64,000 nt of DNA from Poa pratensis. Lineage: Eukaryota; Streptophyta; Magnoliopsida; Poales; Poaceae. The position numbers and the translations under genes are program-made. Positions 43,982-56,200 of the stretch are shown piece by piece (position 1 is the first letter of the stretch; each line of letters begins with the position of its first letter). The DNA is taken from assembly GCA_947311845.1 (NCBI GenBank), contig CAMZMU010000059.1, forward strand, positions 35,842,063 through 35,906,062, in the 5' to 3' direction. The notes beneath the pieces are model-generated. The model had not been told where the DNA came from. It did no database searches and worked only from the letters and a program-made list of their open reading frames with translations.

Positions 43982-44167
43982 TGCGCCTTTCCCGCGCACC
44001 GCCCGGCCTTGAGCGAAATTAAACGTCGAGAACTCGATCGATTTTTAGATACAAGGCACTTGTGCCCAGCCTTAAATTAATAAGACCACAGAGTTTACGT
44101 AGATTCGGTTACATGCTGCAGCATAACAGCTTAGCCATAAGAAACGCAAGTACCAACACAGCGACAA

Positions 44168-45156
44168 TACTATTATATATAAAGAGAGAACATCTCCTCG
44201 GCCCCTCCAGCCACGAGGCACTGTAGCTACCGTGCTATGAACAGTAGCTACAGTATGATCCCTGACCGTCCGATCGTGGATCGACGACCCAGATCCACCC
44301 CCATCCGATGAACAGTCCATCGAACAGTACTCACGCACAGTGTGAGCGAACAGTTCATCGCGATGAACAGTACCGGTCATCTATGAACAGTCCCCGGTCA
44401 CCAATGAACAGTGACATTCATCGATAAACCCTGTCACCAAAATGAACAGTGAACAGTACCGGCGCCAATGAACAGTACCGGTCCCCACTCCCCAGCAGCC
44501 GGTCACCCGGTCCCTGTGACTGGGACTTCATCTGTGCGCCCGCACTGTAGCATCTTTCATGTTTAAAAAAAAACCACGTTCTCCAAAAATTATATACACA
44601 AAAAATATGCACGGCGATAAGTAGATTCTATTCCCATGATCGGTTTTGAATTTGGTCGACTCTAACTCCTTGATTTTGGATCCAAATTCGCAAAAACATT
44701 TGACGAAATTTGTTAAATTCGTCGCACTCAGTCATCCGTTTGGATTTTCCTTTCACGACCAGATGGATATCACCCTTCCAAACAAATTTCATGTTTTAAC
44801 CTTTTTATTTTGACGGACATATATATATTTCTCTCAAATCTTTAAATTCGTTGTATTTTAGGCTGCGAAAAAGTCAAATTCTGACAGATTTCAAAATTTT
44901 CAATCCGGGTATTTGGACCCAGAAATTTGTCTTCTAGATCTAGCCGAGAATAGCATTTTTTTACCTGCCTGTCATGTACAAATTTTTCGTGAACCGACCT
45001 ACAATCTCAATTAATAACTCATTTTACAAAAATATGTCACATACCAATACAACGGCCACGGGTTTATATTTGTTGACATCTTTACGATAGTAATTGCTTT
45101 CGTTTTGGTTGATCATGTCTCACGCGTGCGGCGTGTCGCCGCGCATTCCTACCTAG
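44168..45156 (+). mobile_element. Helitron, 989 bases, with ATGAACAGT repeats
   Basis: It lies between A (44167) and T (45157), as Helitrons insert. The 5' end TACTATTATATATAAAGAG resembles other grass Helitrons, with the usual leading TC changed. The 3' end is a GC hairpin TGCGGCGTGTCGCCGCGCA followed by TTCCTACCTAG. Near 44230-44480 the motif (A/T)GAACAGT recurs about ten times. No helicase is coded. A plain joining of the LINE sequence on both sides supports the borders. Confidence 0.7.
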
Positions 45157-45292
45157 TAAACGATAAAGGGCTAACAGGGGAGCCACCCCAGCACGACAGA
45201 AGACATCAAACACTCAATCTACTCGGACTCCTCCTCAGGCGATTTGCTGTATACAACAGCTTTAGCTTGCCGACCAACTCCTCTAGCCTTGG

Positions 45293-47041
45293 TCAGTCCT
45301 TATCCTTGGCGTTTAGGCACCACAGCTGCAAGAAGATAATAGTTTTGTAGATCACGTCAGCATGATGATTAATAATCCTACGCTCAATGGATAGTTTATT
45401 GCGAATATTCCACAATGCCCAGGATTGAGCAATGAAGAGAGACCACACCACCCTACGAGTTTGCCCCGACAAACCGCTAAGGATAGCAAAAAATTGCGCA
45501 AAATTAGCAGGGCACCAGCGATTCCCAAGGAGTTGTCTCAACACACTCCAGGCAAACTTTGCAATAGAACAAGAAAAGAACATATGGGATGCGTCTTCCG
45601 CCGTCCCGCAAAGGGCACAGAACCCGTCCGAAGGCCCCTGCCTCGAAGCGAGAACCTGTCCCGAAGGAAGTCTGTCCAGGATCAGCTGCCATGAGAAGAT
45701 CTTTATTTTCGGAGGTAATTTCGCTGCCCAAACATCCCGGAAATAAGCCACGGATGCCCCTTGAGCCAGCTTAGCATACATAGATGTGACTGTGTACTGG
45801 CCCGACGCTTCTAACGACCAGGTAACCACATCCAGCTCCTCGGAGAGGTGAATCTGGCTGATCAGCTGCAGCTGTTCCCCCCATTGGGCTCTGCCAGCCT
45901 CAGTCAGCGAACGGCGCAGGCGGATGGAATTAGTGACCGCCGACGCAACCGAAATCTGCTGGTTGTCACAAACCGCAAAGATGAGTGGAAATCTGTCTTT
46001 GAGAGTGTCAACCCCATGCCAACAATTTGTCCAGGGTGCGTTGTCCGTTGTGAACCACATGGCGAGCTCCTAACTTGAAGATGTGCTTTATTTTCCCCAA
46101 ACTCCTCCAAAACTGCGAGCCACCTCGGCTCGAGCTAGCAAAGATGTCATTGTTAACCAAGTACTTGTCCCTAACTAACTTGGCCCACAAACTGTCATCC
46201 CCTTGATACAGTTTCCAGACCCATTTTAACATCAGAGCTTTGTTCATCAGTTTGGAGTTGGTGATCCCAAGCCCTCTGAACTCCTTCGGCCGGCACACCG
46301 CCGGCCAGTTGAGGAGGTGATATTTCCTTTTGGGTCCCGAGCCTTCCCAATAGAACCGGGCTCTGTGAGTCAAATTTCGCAGGCACACCATCTTGTAACA
46401 AAAACAGTCTCATGGCAAACATTGGAAGACTTGCAAGGCAGGAGTTGGAGAGGATGAGCCTCCCACGGAGGACAAGAATCTCCCCACCCAAGGTTCCACT
46501 CTAGCCGCTAACTTCAGAACTAGGAAGTTCCATTGATCAATAGTAAGTTTTCTGTCAGCCACCGGCAGGCCCAAGTAGATGAACGGGAAAGAACCCAGTT
46601 TGCAATTAAGCATATCCGCTACCCTTTGACGGTGCTCACGGGGTTTGCCCATAACAATGACTTCACTTTTGTGGTAGTTTATTCTTAAACCGGACAGTTC
46701 TTTGAAACACATCAGTAAACATTTCAGATTAGCGATCCCCAGATCGTTATCTTGAATCAGGATCAACGTATCGTCAGCGTATTGAAGGTGCGAGACTCCC
46801 CCAGGCACAAGATGCGGCACAACCCCCTGGATGTGGCCGGCTGTAGAAGCCGCTGAGAGCATAGCCGAGAGCGCTTGTACAGCAAAGTTGAAGAGAATGG
46901 GGGATAGCGGGTCGCCTTGGCGCACCCCCCTCTTAGTGCGGAAAAAAGGGCCCATCTCTCCATTGATAGAAATGGCAATCTGACCCCCTGTACCAGCTGC
47001 ATGAGTTTGTGAACTACACCTGCATCGAACCCCTTTCGACG
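45293..47041 (-). pseudogene. LINE reverse transcriptase C-terminal half and zinc-finger region
   Basis: The minus frame ending at 46410 carries RGVRQGDPLSPILFNFAVQA and the catalytic box LQYADDTLIL, then LPVADRKLTIDQW. It continues in other frames: 46391-46008 (RFYWEGSGPKRKYHLLNW, then GLGITNSKLMNKALMLKW) and 46060-45293 (AKLPPKIKIFSWQLILDRLP with the zf-RVT CALCGTAEDASHMFFSC). At least two frameshifts are present. The endonuclease and the first half of RT are missing. Confidence 0.85.
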
Positions 47042-47450
47042 CTCGATCGAGGAGCAGTGCAGCAATACACTGCACTGCACTTCACTGCTCGTCCAAGAAA
47101 AGCTAGCCAGCTGACCGCAGAGAGCACGAAATATGCAGAGATAACACAGCTGCTTACTGGGATGCATGATCAGTCGCCGTACCGTGCATGCCTACAGCAA
47201 CTTTGGTTAGTTTGGGTAGTCGTCCGCGTCGGTTCCATCGTGGGAAAGTTAATTTGCCAGAAATAAAGTGTTTACAGATGCACACGCTTACATATTGTGT
47301 AATGCATCTTCACACGAAAACATGCCGTAAAGTCACAGAAGTATAATTTTCGTGTATTTATTTGTTCTAAATATATTTATATATATATGATCAGTAGGAT
47401 TTTTTCGTAGCAGAGTCATCAGTCAACGTAGGCGCAGTGCAAGTCAAAAC

Positions 47451-48152
47451 CCAAACTGTTCGCGCGTGTGAATGCATGCCAGCTACAAGTCATACATTCT
47501 CCATGACTCCATGGATCGTGACACTGATCGGAACCCGGCGGCCACGACAACGAACAAGTCTTATATAAACGACGGTAGAAGTGTAAGAAATGCGCCCGAA
47601 TAATCTTCCCAGGCCCCAGCAGCTACTCGCAGAAACGAATGGAGGGCATGGTCGACGCAGTCGCCGTTGCCGCCGCGCCGGGCCGACCGATCGATCGATC
47701 CGGCGGCCGGCGCGCGTCCGGCCCCAGTTGCACAGCAGTTCGCGCGCCACTGTAGCCATTCGCCAACCTTAAAAGGGACGGCCTAGGACGACTTTGAATT
47801 TTTACAACCCACGACGCCCATCTCGCAGCTCGCTCTCCCCCCGATCGCTCTCGGGCATCATCGCCACTTGCACGGAAATTTCGTGGCTTGCTCCGTCGTT
47901 CGCCTGTATCCACAAGCCCGGCAGGCAACCCGGCCAGTCCCCCATGCGCTGCCGCCTTTGACTACCCGCACGTCCACAAGTCCGGACATGGCGTACATAT
48001 GCGATCGAGCGTGCAGGGCTACGGGCTACCTAAGCTGAGTACAACTCCAAGCTCCGGCAGCGCAGAGATCGAGGCTTGCGTGCGTGCGCGCGTGCCGAAG
48101 AGGAAGCGCGGAACCGGCCGTCAGGGGAGAGGATATACTAGCCAGCCAATCC
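47451..48152 (+). promoter_or_regulatory. Upstream region of the ATL RING gene
   Basis: TATATAAAC at 47562-47570 is a good TATA box but would give a leader of over 500 bases with several upstream ATGs (e.g. 47590, 47639). CCTTAAAAGGG near 47768 is an alternative closer to the gene. The TATA-proximal sequence beyond 47450 has no counterpart in copies 2 and 3 within the window. Confidence 0.4.
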
Positions 48153-48746
48153 ATGGCCGCGAAGGAGGGCGCCGGGACGACGAACGAGGTGATGAGGGTG
48201 CGGCGGTACGGCGACGTCGACGACAGCAACTTCAAGCTGCCCGTGCCGCTGATCTTAGGCCTGGCCGCCGTCCTCGTCGCTTGCGTCGCTCTCTGCCTCT
48301 ACCTCCGCTGGTGGTGCTGCCGCCGCCGCGACGCCCACCGTGAGGCCTCCTCCTCGTCGGCCGCAACGGCGTCGCCGGTGCTCCCCGGCCTCGACGCCAA
48401 CGCCATCAATGGGCTGCCCGTCACGCTCTACAGCCCAGCGCGTCCCACCGGGGAGAAGGGCAGCAGCGGTGGCGAGGACGGCGAGCGGGAGGTGGCGGAG
48501 TGCTCTATCTGCATCAGCGCGCTGGTGGCCGGGGACAAGGTGAAGGCGCTGCCTCCCTGCGGCCACTGCTTCCACCCGGACTGCGTCGACGCCTGGCTCC
48601 GCTCCCAGCCCAGCTGCCCGCTCTGCCGGACCCTCCTCCTCACCGCCGGTGCCACTGCCAAACCGGCGGACGCCGTCAACGGAAGCGAAGACGAGTCCCC
48701 GTGTGATTCGTCAACCACGACCAACAACGTACCCCATCCTTGCTGA
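48153..48746 (+). CDS. ATL-type RING-H2 E3 ubiquitin ligase
   Basis: The intronless gene codes 197 residues. A transmembrane helix at about 29-51 (LPVPLILGLAAVLVACVALC) is followed by a basic stretch (WWCCRRR), the GLD motif at 79-81 that marks the ATL family, and a RING-H2 finger with C117, C120, C136, H138, H141, C144, C155 and C158. All eight zinc ligands are present with regular spacing. Such proteins sit in the membrane and pass ubiquitin from an E2 enzyme to targets, often in defence or stress responses; the target here is unknown. An upstream in-frame ATG at 48084 exists, but the start at 48153 (CCATGGCC context) gives the usual short ATL N-terminus. The tail is Ser/Thr/Asp-rich. High GC is typical for grass single-exon genes. 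Confidence 0.93.
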   Translation: MAAKEGAGTTNEVMRVRRYGDVDDSNFKLPVPLILGLAAVLVACVALCLYLRWWCCRRRDAHREASSSSAATASPVLPGLDANAINGLPVTLYSPARPTGEKGSSGGEDGEREVAECSICISALVAGDKVKALPPCGHCFHPDCVDAWLRSQPSCPLCRTLLLTAGATAKPADAVNGSEDESPCDSSTTTNNVPHPC

Positions 48747-49395
48747 TTGTCGTGGAAGCTTGCCGGGGTAGAGATTGAGCGAACACTCCCTCGTGGAGCA
48801 CCAGAACATGTGCTACAACCGAACAACGCGAAGACACCTCCACGTGCTGACCAACGGTAAGCGTGTCTACACTCTCAGTCTCCACCGCAACATGGATACG
48901 AAGAGGATCAGTGCCCGCGATATGCACAGCAACCCGGGCGAGGACGAAACTGTCGAGCTCCCTACCGCGGCAGAAAAATGGCGAAACGGCTGCCACGGCA
49001 GGAGAAAAGGCATAAAGGCTGCCGCCGCACGAAGCTGAGAACCGCAGCAGACCAGCACTTCCACTGCCGAAAGCTCCTATTCGACCATCTCACTCCATAA
49101 TTTTGGTAGAGAAATATCTATGTCCCCCATCCGCTCGATCCTTGGAAATATAGGCAAACATAGATTAAGGTCCACCGAACCGAATTGTACCAACGGATTC
49201 AAAGATAGTGAGGTCACTTGGTGACTGATCTTGGAAGATTTTTGTCATTTACAACTTCTTACAGTGCATTACGCTAATCACTTTTTGGTTTTTCCAAATG
49301 TGATCCTCATCATCTCCTTGATCTTTATCCCGAGGTTTAGATTTTTCATGATTATATCCTCATTCGGCCGGAAAATGCAATACCACAACTATGAG
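48747..49395 (+). other. 3' side of the ATL gene, no other gene seen
   Basis: The first few hundred bases may be 3' untranslated region. Short frames here have no recognisable domain. No clear poly(A) signal was identified before the LINE stub, whose own AATAAA lies at 49440. Confidence 0.4.
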
Positions 49396-49409
49396 GATCT
49401 TCCCCGACC

Positions 49410-49483
49410 GTTAATTAACTGGGCAGCTCTCTTCTTCTTAATAAATCGATGAGGCAAATCTTTTGCCTCCGTTTCGAAAAAAA
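49410..49483 (+). mobile_element. 74-base LINE stub
   Basis: GATCTTCCCCGACC (49396-49409) and GATCTTCCCGACC (49484-49496) flank a piece ending AATAAATCGATGAGG...TTTCGAAAAAAA, a LINE-like 3' end with poly(A) signal. Only the last ~70 bases were copied. Confidence 0.65.
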
Positions 49484-49496
49484 GATCTTCCCGACC

Positions 49497-49946
49497 TATC
49501 CACACCCTCCATTTCATCAAGAGTCGTGCAACCGTTTTTGCAGTCAACCCCACAACTTTAAACAGTTGTCTTCTCGAAGCCCCTCATCAAAATTTGTCCT
49601 TTGTTATTAAGTTTGCATTAACGATCAATTTTTTTGCTCAAGCATTAACAAATTTGGATTAACTTTGCATTAGAAGATACCTAAGGTCGTTGAATGCACC
49701 AAATCGTCGTGATATAGTTGGAGAAGAATATTAGGTGCTCAAAAGAAAGAAATGAGCAAACCACTAACGAGAACAAATGTGACACCACATGTCAGGTCAA
49801 AGCGCAGGCTCCCATGTGTCAACTGTGATAGCCACACCAAGATGGCGATATAACCATGGAAACCTAAGTATTAATTTGTTTTAGTTCATGTTTGTAAGTG
49901 CCACAAAAGCCGCTAGAGGCGAGATGAAACGACGAAACACCAATGA
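49497..49946. other. No gene seen
   Basis: Sequence between the LINE stub and copy 2 of the segmental duplication. No supported frames or complete repeats. Confidence 0.5.
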
Positions 49947-51559
49947 ATTGCGAACTATTCTAGCCTGCTAGGTTTTCCGCTAGCCTTTCTCTTGCAATTT
50001 CTGCCCCACACGGTGAATAAGTGCTCAACTCGGGAGTTATTTAGGTAGGCGTTGATTTTGGTGGAATATCCCGACTCTTCATGATTTGTCCTGGGGCTGG
50101 TTCTAATGAGAAGTGGGGAATTAACGTAGAAATAGGAAATTTTCCCGCCGTGCCATTATTTATTTGTTCGGTTCAAAAGAATAGAGCAAAGGAATACCAT
50201 ACGAAATTTTCTTTGGTCTTAGTTTCAAAATAAAATGCCGAAATTTAACAATCCACCTGGACCTCTTTTCCAAATTTTCTATCGATAAAAAAGGAGACCA
50301 AAACCTTGAGTAGCATAATCACATTACAATTATGCTTCCTCATGTGGTTTGATTCTGATTTGACCATGTTTATTAGGATTAACGTGTTTTTCCTATTCTT
50401 GTGAATCAAACACCCAAGTTTACAAAATTCATGTGTTTTCTAACCCAAGTTTGCACACGCATTGCTACCATATTCATGTATTTTTCCTATTTGCATGCTT
50501 TTAGAAACCTGCACATGCCCTTAGTTGAGTCTACGTAGATGTTTGGAGTTGGCAGGAGTCCCACGTTATCACCGTGTCTTTACCGGAAAGAGTCTTGTTA
50601 CCAGAAAGCAAAGGTTATAAGGTTTTGGCAAGCATTCTCTTTCATAGGCAAAGTAGTGTTTACTCTCTGAAAATCAAGCCTCATTCTCCTTATTTGTGGT
50701 TTTGCACAACCAAATCCCTTAAGTAATGGGCTTGACGATAGTTCAGCTATCTATTGATTTATTTCCACCATTTTATACTTGCACTAAGCACAACATTCGG
50801 ATTGTTCTTAGCATTCCTCGGTCATCTATTCTATTATATACTAAAAGCAAAATGAGGGAGTTTTTCGAGACACCACGTTAATCCACATAGGTTAGAAATA
50901 TATAATCCGTTGATTTTGGGTGCGATGGTTGAGATTAAAAGCAGGATAAATTACGTACAACATTAATCGGGTACAAGTAAGTCGTTCTGACACGTACAAC
51001 CAAAAATCAAGTTCCAGACAAATCACGTCCCGTGATAATACGTGTCAATCTTCTCCACTACCAAAAAAAAAAACTTCTCCACTAGCATAAAATTTAAACA
51101 CGACCGGCACATCGTACATGCACCATCAACTCAGATTGATTCTGGAACGTGTCCTACTAGCATGGTCTCCTAAAGTATGGCCCATACGGCCCAATAACAA
51201 AAATCGATCCAACTGTTCCAGTTAAAAAACTACAGGAAACGTGATAGATCGCTGAAGGAAATGGACTTGGATTGCTGCTGTCATGATCTCGGGTTGAAAC
51301 GAAAAAAAAGAAGAATTACTCCATGCCGTGTTGCTCCGACTCCAACACTTTATGTCATACTCAACCGATTTGTCCACGGTATAGTACTCCACGGTCATCT
51401 AAACTTGTAGCAGTAAACCTGAGCAACACATTCCCCTATATATAAAAGTTGGTGGGAATCACCTTCCATTCGAGCATCCACGTCACCTCCAATTTCTGAC
51501 CGTCAGATCTACGCAACGGACGTCCTGGATCGCGCCAAAATCCGTGCTGCTACCGTAAC

Positions 51560-52065
51560 ACTGTAGCAACCGAATTTATTCCAATAGCATCGCGCCACGT
51601 CGCGCTGCAGCGACCGTTTTGCAGAAAACCGCCCGCAAATGACTCATATGAAAATAAGAGAAAAATAGAGGACTTCCGTGCAAAAATGCCGCCGCAGCTT
51701 CTCCTTCCTCTTCTCCTTTTCTCGCGCGACGGCACAGTCGCCGGCGGCGCCGACGCTCTCCCTCGCCGCTCTGGACCACCCCATTCAGATCGACAGCAAC
51801 GGCGGGATTCGCCGTTGTCGATTCTCCTTCCTCCTCGAGTTTCGCGAGCCGAAGCGTCGCGTCGCACTTCTTCTTCAGCCGCGTCCGCACGCCGCGGCCA
51901 ACGCTCCGGCGACCACAAGGCGGCGGCGCCGCCACGTTCGGCTAGCCCGCGTGGACGCGCATCGACCGCGCCCGCATCCTACGTCGCAGGGACGCGCCGC
52001 CGGCGAGGTCACCGCCACCGCGGCCGTGGCAGACCTAGGCAGCCAGCCAGGGTATGACGTCAGCG
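51560..52065 (+). other. GC-rich segment inside the inner Helitron
   Basis: This ~500-base block has far higher GC than the rest of the element and open frames on both strands (plus 51678-52057 region, minus 51918-51550). The translations are low-complexity Arg/Ala/Pro-rich and match no domain I know. Gene-fragment capture is possible, but the same block could be the normal 5' region of this Helitron family. Confidence 0.35.
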
Positions 52066-52120
52066 ATGACATCATCCACGACCCCACCAGTCAGATTTTT
52101 ATCCATTTCAAAAAAAAATC

Positions 52121-53250
52121 CCTGGCCTGTGGGGCCCACACCCAGAAATTTCATAATTACAATAAAAATACTAGAATCCAAAAAAAATCATATCATCCAA
52201 AACTACAATTTAATATAACAATTATAAAAAGTGTTAGATTTCAAAAAAAAAATCATATCTTCCACACTGCACTTCAAAATAATACAAACAATATATCAAC
52301 AACTACAAAAAAAATGTTAAAACTTATATATTCCAATGTATAATTCAAAATAATAATTATAATAAATACTAAAATTCAAAAAATTCATATCTCCAAAACT
52401 GCAATTCAATATAATATAAATAACATGTCAAATTTTACTAAATTTTACAAATTATCAAACATTCCGCAGAAACAACGTTATAAAATTTGAAAAAACTAAA
52501 AAACACTTCCAAACTACAATTCAAAACAACAATTATGAATAACAAAGAAAAAAACACCTGACCTATGGGGCCCACACGCCAGAAATTTCAAAATTACTAT
52601 ACAAATACTAAATCCAAAAAAAATAACATATCATCCAAATTACAATTCAGCATAACAATTATAAAAATGTTAAAATTCAAAAAAAATCCAAATATTTCAA
52701 ACTACACTTCGAAATAATGCAACAATATATCAACAACCACAAAAAAATGTTTCATTTATATATTCCAATCTATAATTCAAAATAACAATTATGAAAAATA
52801 CTAAAATTCAAAAAAATCTTAACTTCAAAACTATAATTCACAATAATATGAACAACATGTCAAAATTTTCTAAATTTTGCAAATTATAAAACTTTCTGCA
52901 CACAAAAATTCTACAATTTAAAAAACTAACAATCTACAATTCAAAACAACAATTATAAAAAAATGTTAAAACTCAAAACATTAGACCCTCCAAATTACAA
53001 TTCAAAAATAATACACACAACATACCAATAATTACATACAAAATGTTAAAACTCAAAAAAAAAAAACTCCCAGACTACATTCAAAATAACAAATATTAAA
53101 AAATAATAGATTTAAAAAAATCATCTTTTTCCAACCTATAATTCAAAATAATACAGACAATATAATACAATTTCCAAAATTTAACAAGTTGTCAACCTTC
53201 CCACACAAAAAATACACTAACAAAAAATAAATTGTTAACAACATAATACA
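52121..53250. repeat. AT-rich tandem units of ~440 bases
   Basis: GGGGCCCACACxCAGAAATTTCA at 52130 returns at 52568, each followed by the same order of AATTACxATA, TCATCCAAA, AACAATTATAAAAA and CAATATATCAACAA. Further, more diverged units follow to about 53250. Confidence 0.6.
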
Positions 53251-56200
53251 AACAACATATCAGAATTTCTAAATTTTCCAAATTCATTTCAACATATCCA
53301 ATTAACATGACTAATCGACTTGGATTTAATTTGAATTGAGCTCTCACAATTCATATCATATCGAATTGTTCAAAAAAAAAAAGATCCTGGCTATTTGTTT
53401 CCAATTCATGCACGGGGGTACATTCGGAGAACCGAATTTCAAATTTCCACAAAAAAAACAACACAATTACATTACACACAAAAAAATGCAACAATATGTA
53501 TAAAGAAAATCCCAAATTTACAAATTGACAAACTTTTTCAATAAATTTTCAAACTTTCCACAAAAACTATAATAATTTGTCAACAAAAATGTAAAATCAC
53601 CAAATTTTCAAAATCCATATAAATTTTACAGCGGGCCACTGTCAGGACTTTAACCATTTCCCTAAACAATTTCCATATAATTATTAAAACGTTGTTATGT
53701 GGGTCCCGAATGTCAGATTTTTCACAAATATGAAGAAAAAAAATGAATTTCGAGGGGAAAAAACTTCTAACCTATAATAAATTTAGCCTATATTTGGCAA
53801 ACTTTCCCCAATTCAAATAATATTCACATTTCAATAATTTTCTTGCAAAAAAAAAAAGAGATTTATGAAATTTGTCAAACTGTGGTAAGTAAAAAAAGGT
53901 GCCTATTTCTGCCAAATAACAAATAAGTTTGAATAATTCAATTTAGCCTATATTTAGACAAGTTTAGGAAAAAAACAACATTTCAAATTACAACGGACAC
54001 GATTAATATGTACACAAAATCCAAATTGTCTTCTAATTTTACGCATTTAATTTTATTAAATATCGAATAAATAGATGAACCTCTAAAAATTCCCATTCGG
54101 AAAAAAAAACAAAAAATACAACAAAATGCTCCAACAAAACAAATACTAATTATTTACGTCAAAAAAAAATATGCTCAAACACTTCAGATTGGTAAATATT
54201 TGATAAAAAAATTCCTCCTTAGAACAATTTCTACAACATGAAATTATTTCTATATATACCCTCAAGAAAAAATGTTGTTTTTTAATTCGATACGATCAAA
54301 TTTCAAATTTCGATATTCCAAAATCTTAAATATCTATGAAATCGAATCATTTTACAAACATAAAATGATTTGAATCTGCAAAACACCCCAACTTGAAAAT
54401 ATTCAAAATGTAAATAATTTTTAAACGCAAACTTCTTTCGATTTCACTAATTTTAAACCTGCACACTTTTTAAATTAACATGTTACCAAATTTAAATTGC
54501 GCTGCAAAACAAAACCGGAAAACATTCTATATATACCCATCGACAAAATATAAAAAATATATGAAAATACTAGGGAAAAAATGTCAACTATTTTTCACAC
54601 AAACCAAAAAAAAATTAAAATCCAAATTGACCTACATTCAGAAATTTTTATGGGAAAACCACCCTTATTTGACCATTCCAAATCAAATTTCAAATTCACA
54701 TACTTAATAATTTCAAATACCTCCAAAATCTAATCTTTTTTGCAAACTTTCAAAGAATACAAATTTAAATACATTTCAATGCGACAAATTTTAACCACCT
54801 CGAAAAAACTCCTAATCGTAAACTTCTCCGAATTCAAATAATATTCATATGCATACTTTCTAAAAAACATATTCGAAAATCATCAGACGGACGCGCGGCA
54901 TTGCCGCGCTAACTATCCCTAGTCTAATTATGATTTGATCTCGCTACTTGCACAAACAAACTTAAACCATAAACTTGGGGTTTTTTCCCTGTACACTTAG
55001 ACTAATTGATATTGCACGTGGAACAGATGTGTTGGTCGAAGGATTATGGCCGACAAGCAATAATTGGCAGCATAATTTGATCGCATTAATTTTGGGAAAA
55101 AAGTTATACTATTTTTCAATTTATTTCACATAAAGAAGTACTACCGACATGGAACTGATTCCTAGAAAACTGATTATGTCCTATTTTTTGAACGACACTC
55201 ATTAGCTGACGTTAGATTGTTGCAGGCACACAGAATAAACCAAAATTTGAGATTAGTTACAAGTAAAGTAAAATTATAGAATCATATATTGTAGACTTTT
55301 GGAGAAACTTATGTTTTACAGAATATTATACATTTTATTTTGTTCGTATTAGTAATTTTCAGCCTGTACCACTGAAATTACAGCCCACCATGATGCCACA
55401 CACATATAATAGAACACACATGCTACATAGTGCGGTCCATTATAGACCTACTATCTTACACAATTCAGCGAACATATTTGTGGTTTATCTCTACCCCAAG
55501 ATTTAAGCCTTTACTAAAAATAAAAAATGCGAACTTGGTGAAAAGAGATATCTCTACCCTTATTTGTGGCTTCAAATAAACAAGTATGCACATACTGAAT
55601 AGTATAACAGCTATTCGTTTAACGCTCGAACTATCTATTGAAACTAGCTCCATAAAAATGTAATAGCATGCACAATGCGACCAAAAAAGATAAACATGTC
55701 TTATATCTTAATAGAAAGTCAAATATTGGACCGTCAATATAGCAAAACCATATTTATTGTTAATGGACACAATCAATAGATCTTCAATTCTTAAAAGACA
55801 AAAACAAATACAAATAGTCATAATCGTATCCAATATAGCACATCGGGAAGATATTCATATTTGTAGTTAACTAATCAAACCAGATGAATCTTCAAAATTG
55901 TACCTACATATGTCACAACTGATAGATCTTCATTATTGTACCTAAGAGAGTTCACTAAACTGAAACTAAACAGATCAAAACTAATAGATTCTATAAGTGT
56001 GTACCAGAACATGCAGTCGCCATCAAACAATTTTATGTCGGATCCTAATTATTATATAGACACAAAAACATATACATGGTGCGCCCTATTTAACAAATAA
56101 ACACTTGAAGTGGCATCAGAGGATGACTAACGGAAATATGCTCTTTATATGCTTGATTATTGATTAGTACTGGAAGGATTTGATTTTGTACGGGATTGTT

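Larger units (their letters stand above)
44042..47041 (-). mobile_element. 5'-truncated LINE, minus strand, with a Helitron inside
   Basis: CTCGATCGA flanks it (44033-44041 and 47042-47050). The T run at 44042 is the complement of its poly(A) end. Its coding part lies at 45293-47041. Copies 2 and 3 have the empty site near 57950 and 63020. The 5' end stops inside the reverse transcriptase, the usual result of incomplete target-primed copying. Confidence 0.8.
41271..47450 (+). repeat. Segmental duplication, copy 1 (with insertions)
   Basis: Copy 1 consists of pieces shared with copies 2 and 3. 41296-42150 matches 49947-50824. 42150-42620 matches 56930-57620. 43817-44041 matches 57640-57940 and 62700-63010. 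47042-47450 matches parts of 57946-59800 and of 63012-63934. A 25-base unit (GCGAACTATGCTAGCC...) is doubled at 41272-41312. Insertions of a retroposon (42621) and a LINE (44042) separate the pieces. It ends about 700 bases before the ATL gene, so the duplicated unit may include that gene's upstream region. Confidence 0.75.
51431..54922 (+). mobile_element. Inner Helitron, ~3.5 kb
   Basis: The 3' end is clear: hairpin GCGCGGCATTGCCGCGC, then TAACTATCCCTAG at 54922 and a following T. The 5' end is placed near 51431 at TTCCCCTATATATAAAAGTTGG after CACA; the first one or two bases are uncertain. The body has a GC-rich part (51560-52065) and then almost 3 kb of very AT-rich sequence. No helicase is coded. 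Confidence 0.65.

Noticed and set aside
51678..52343. 221-residue frame as a captured gene
   Set aside because: Low-complexity Arg/Ala/Pro-rich translation followed by AT-rich read-through; no domain. Kept only as a compositional observation.
52121..53250. CRISPR-like repeats
   Set aside because: Units are ~440 bases, AT-rich and diverged, in a plant Helitron; nothing like a repeat-spacer array.
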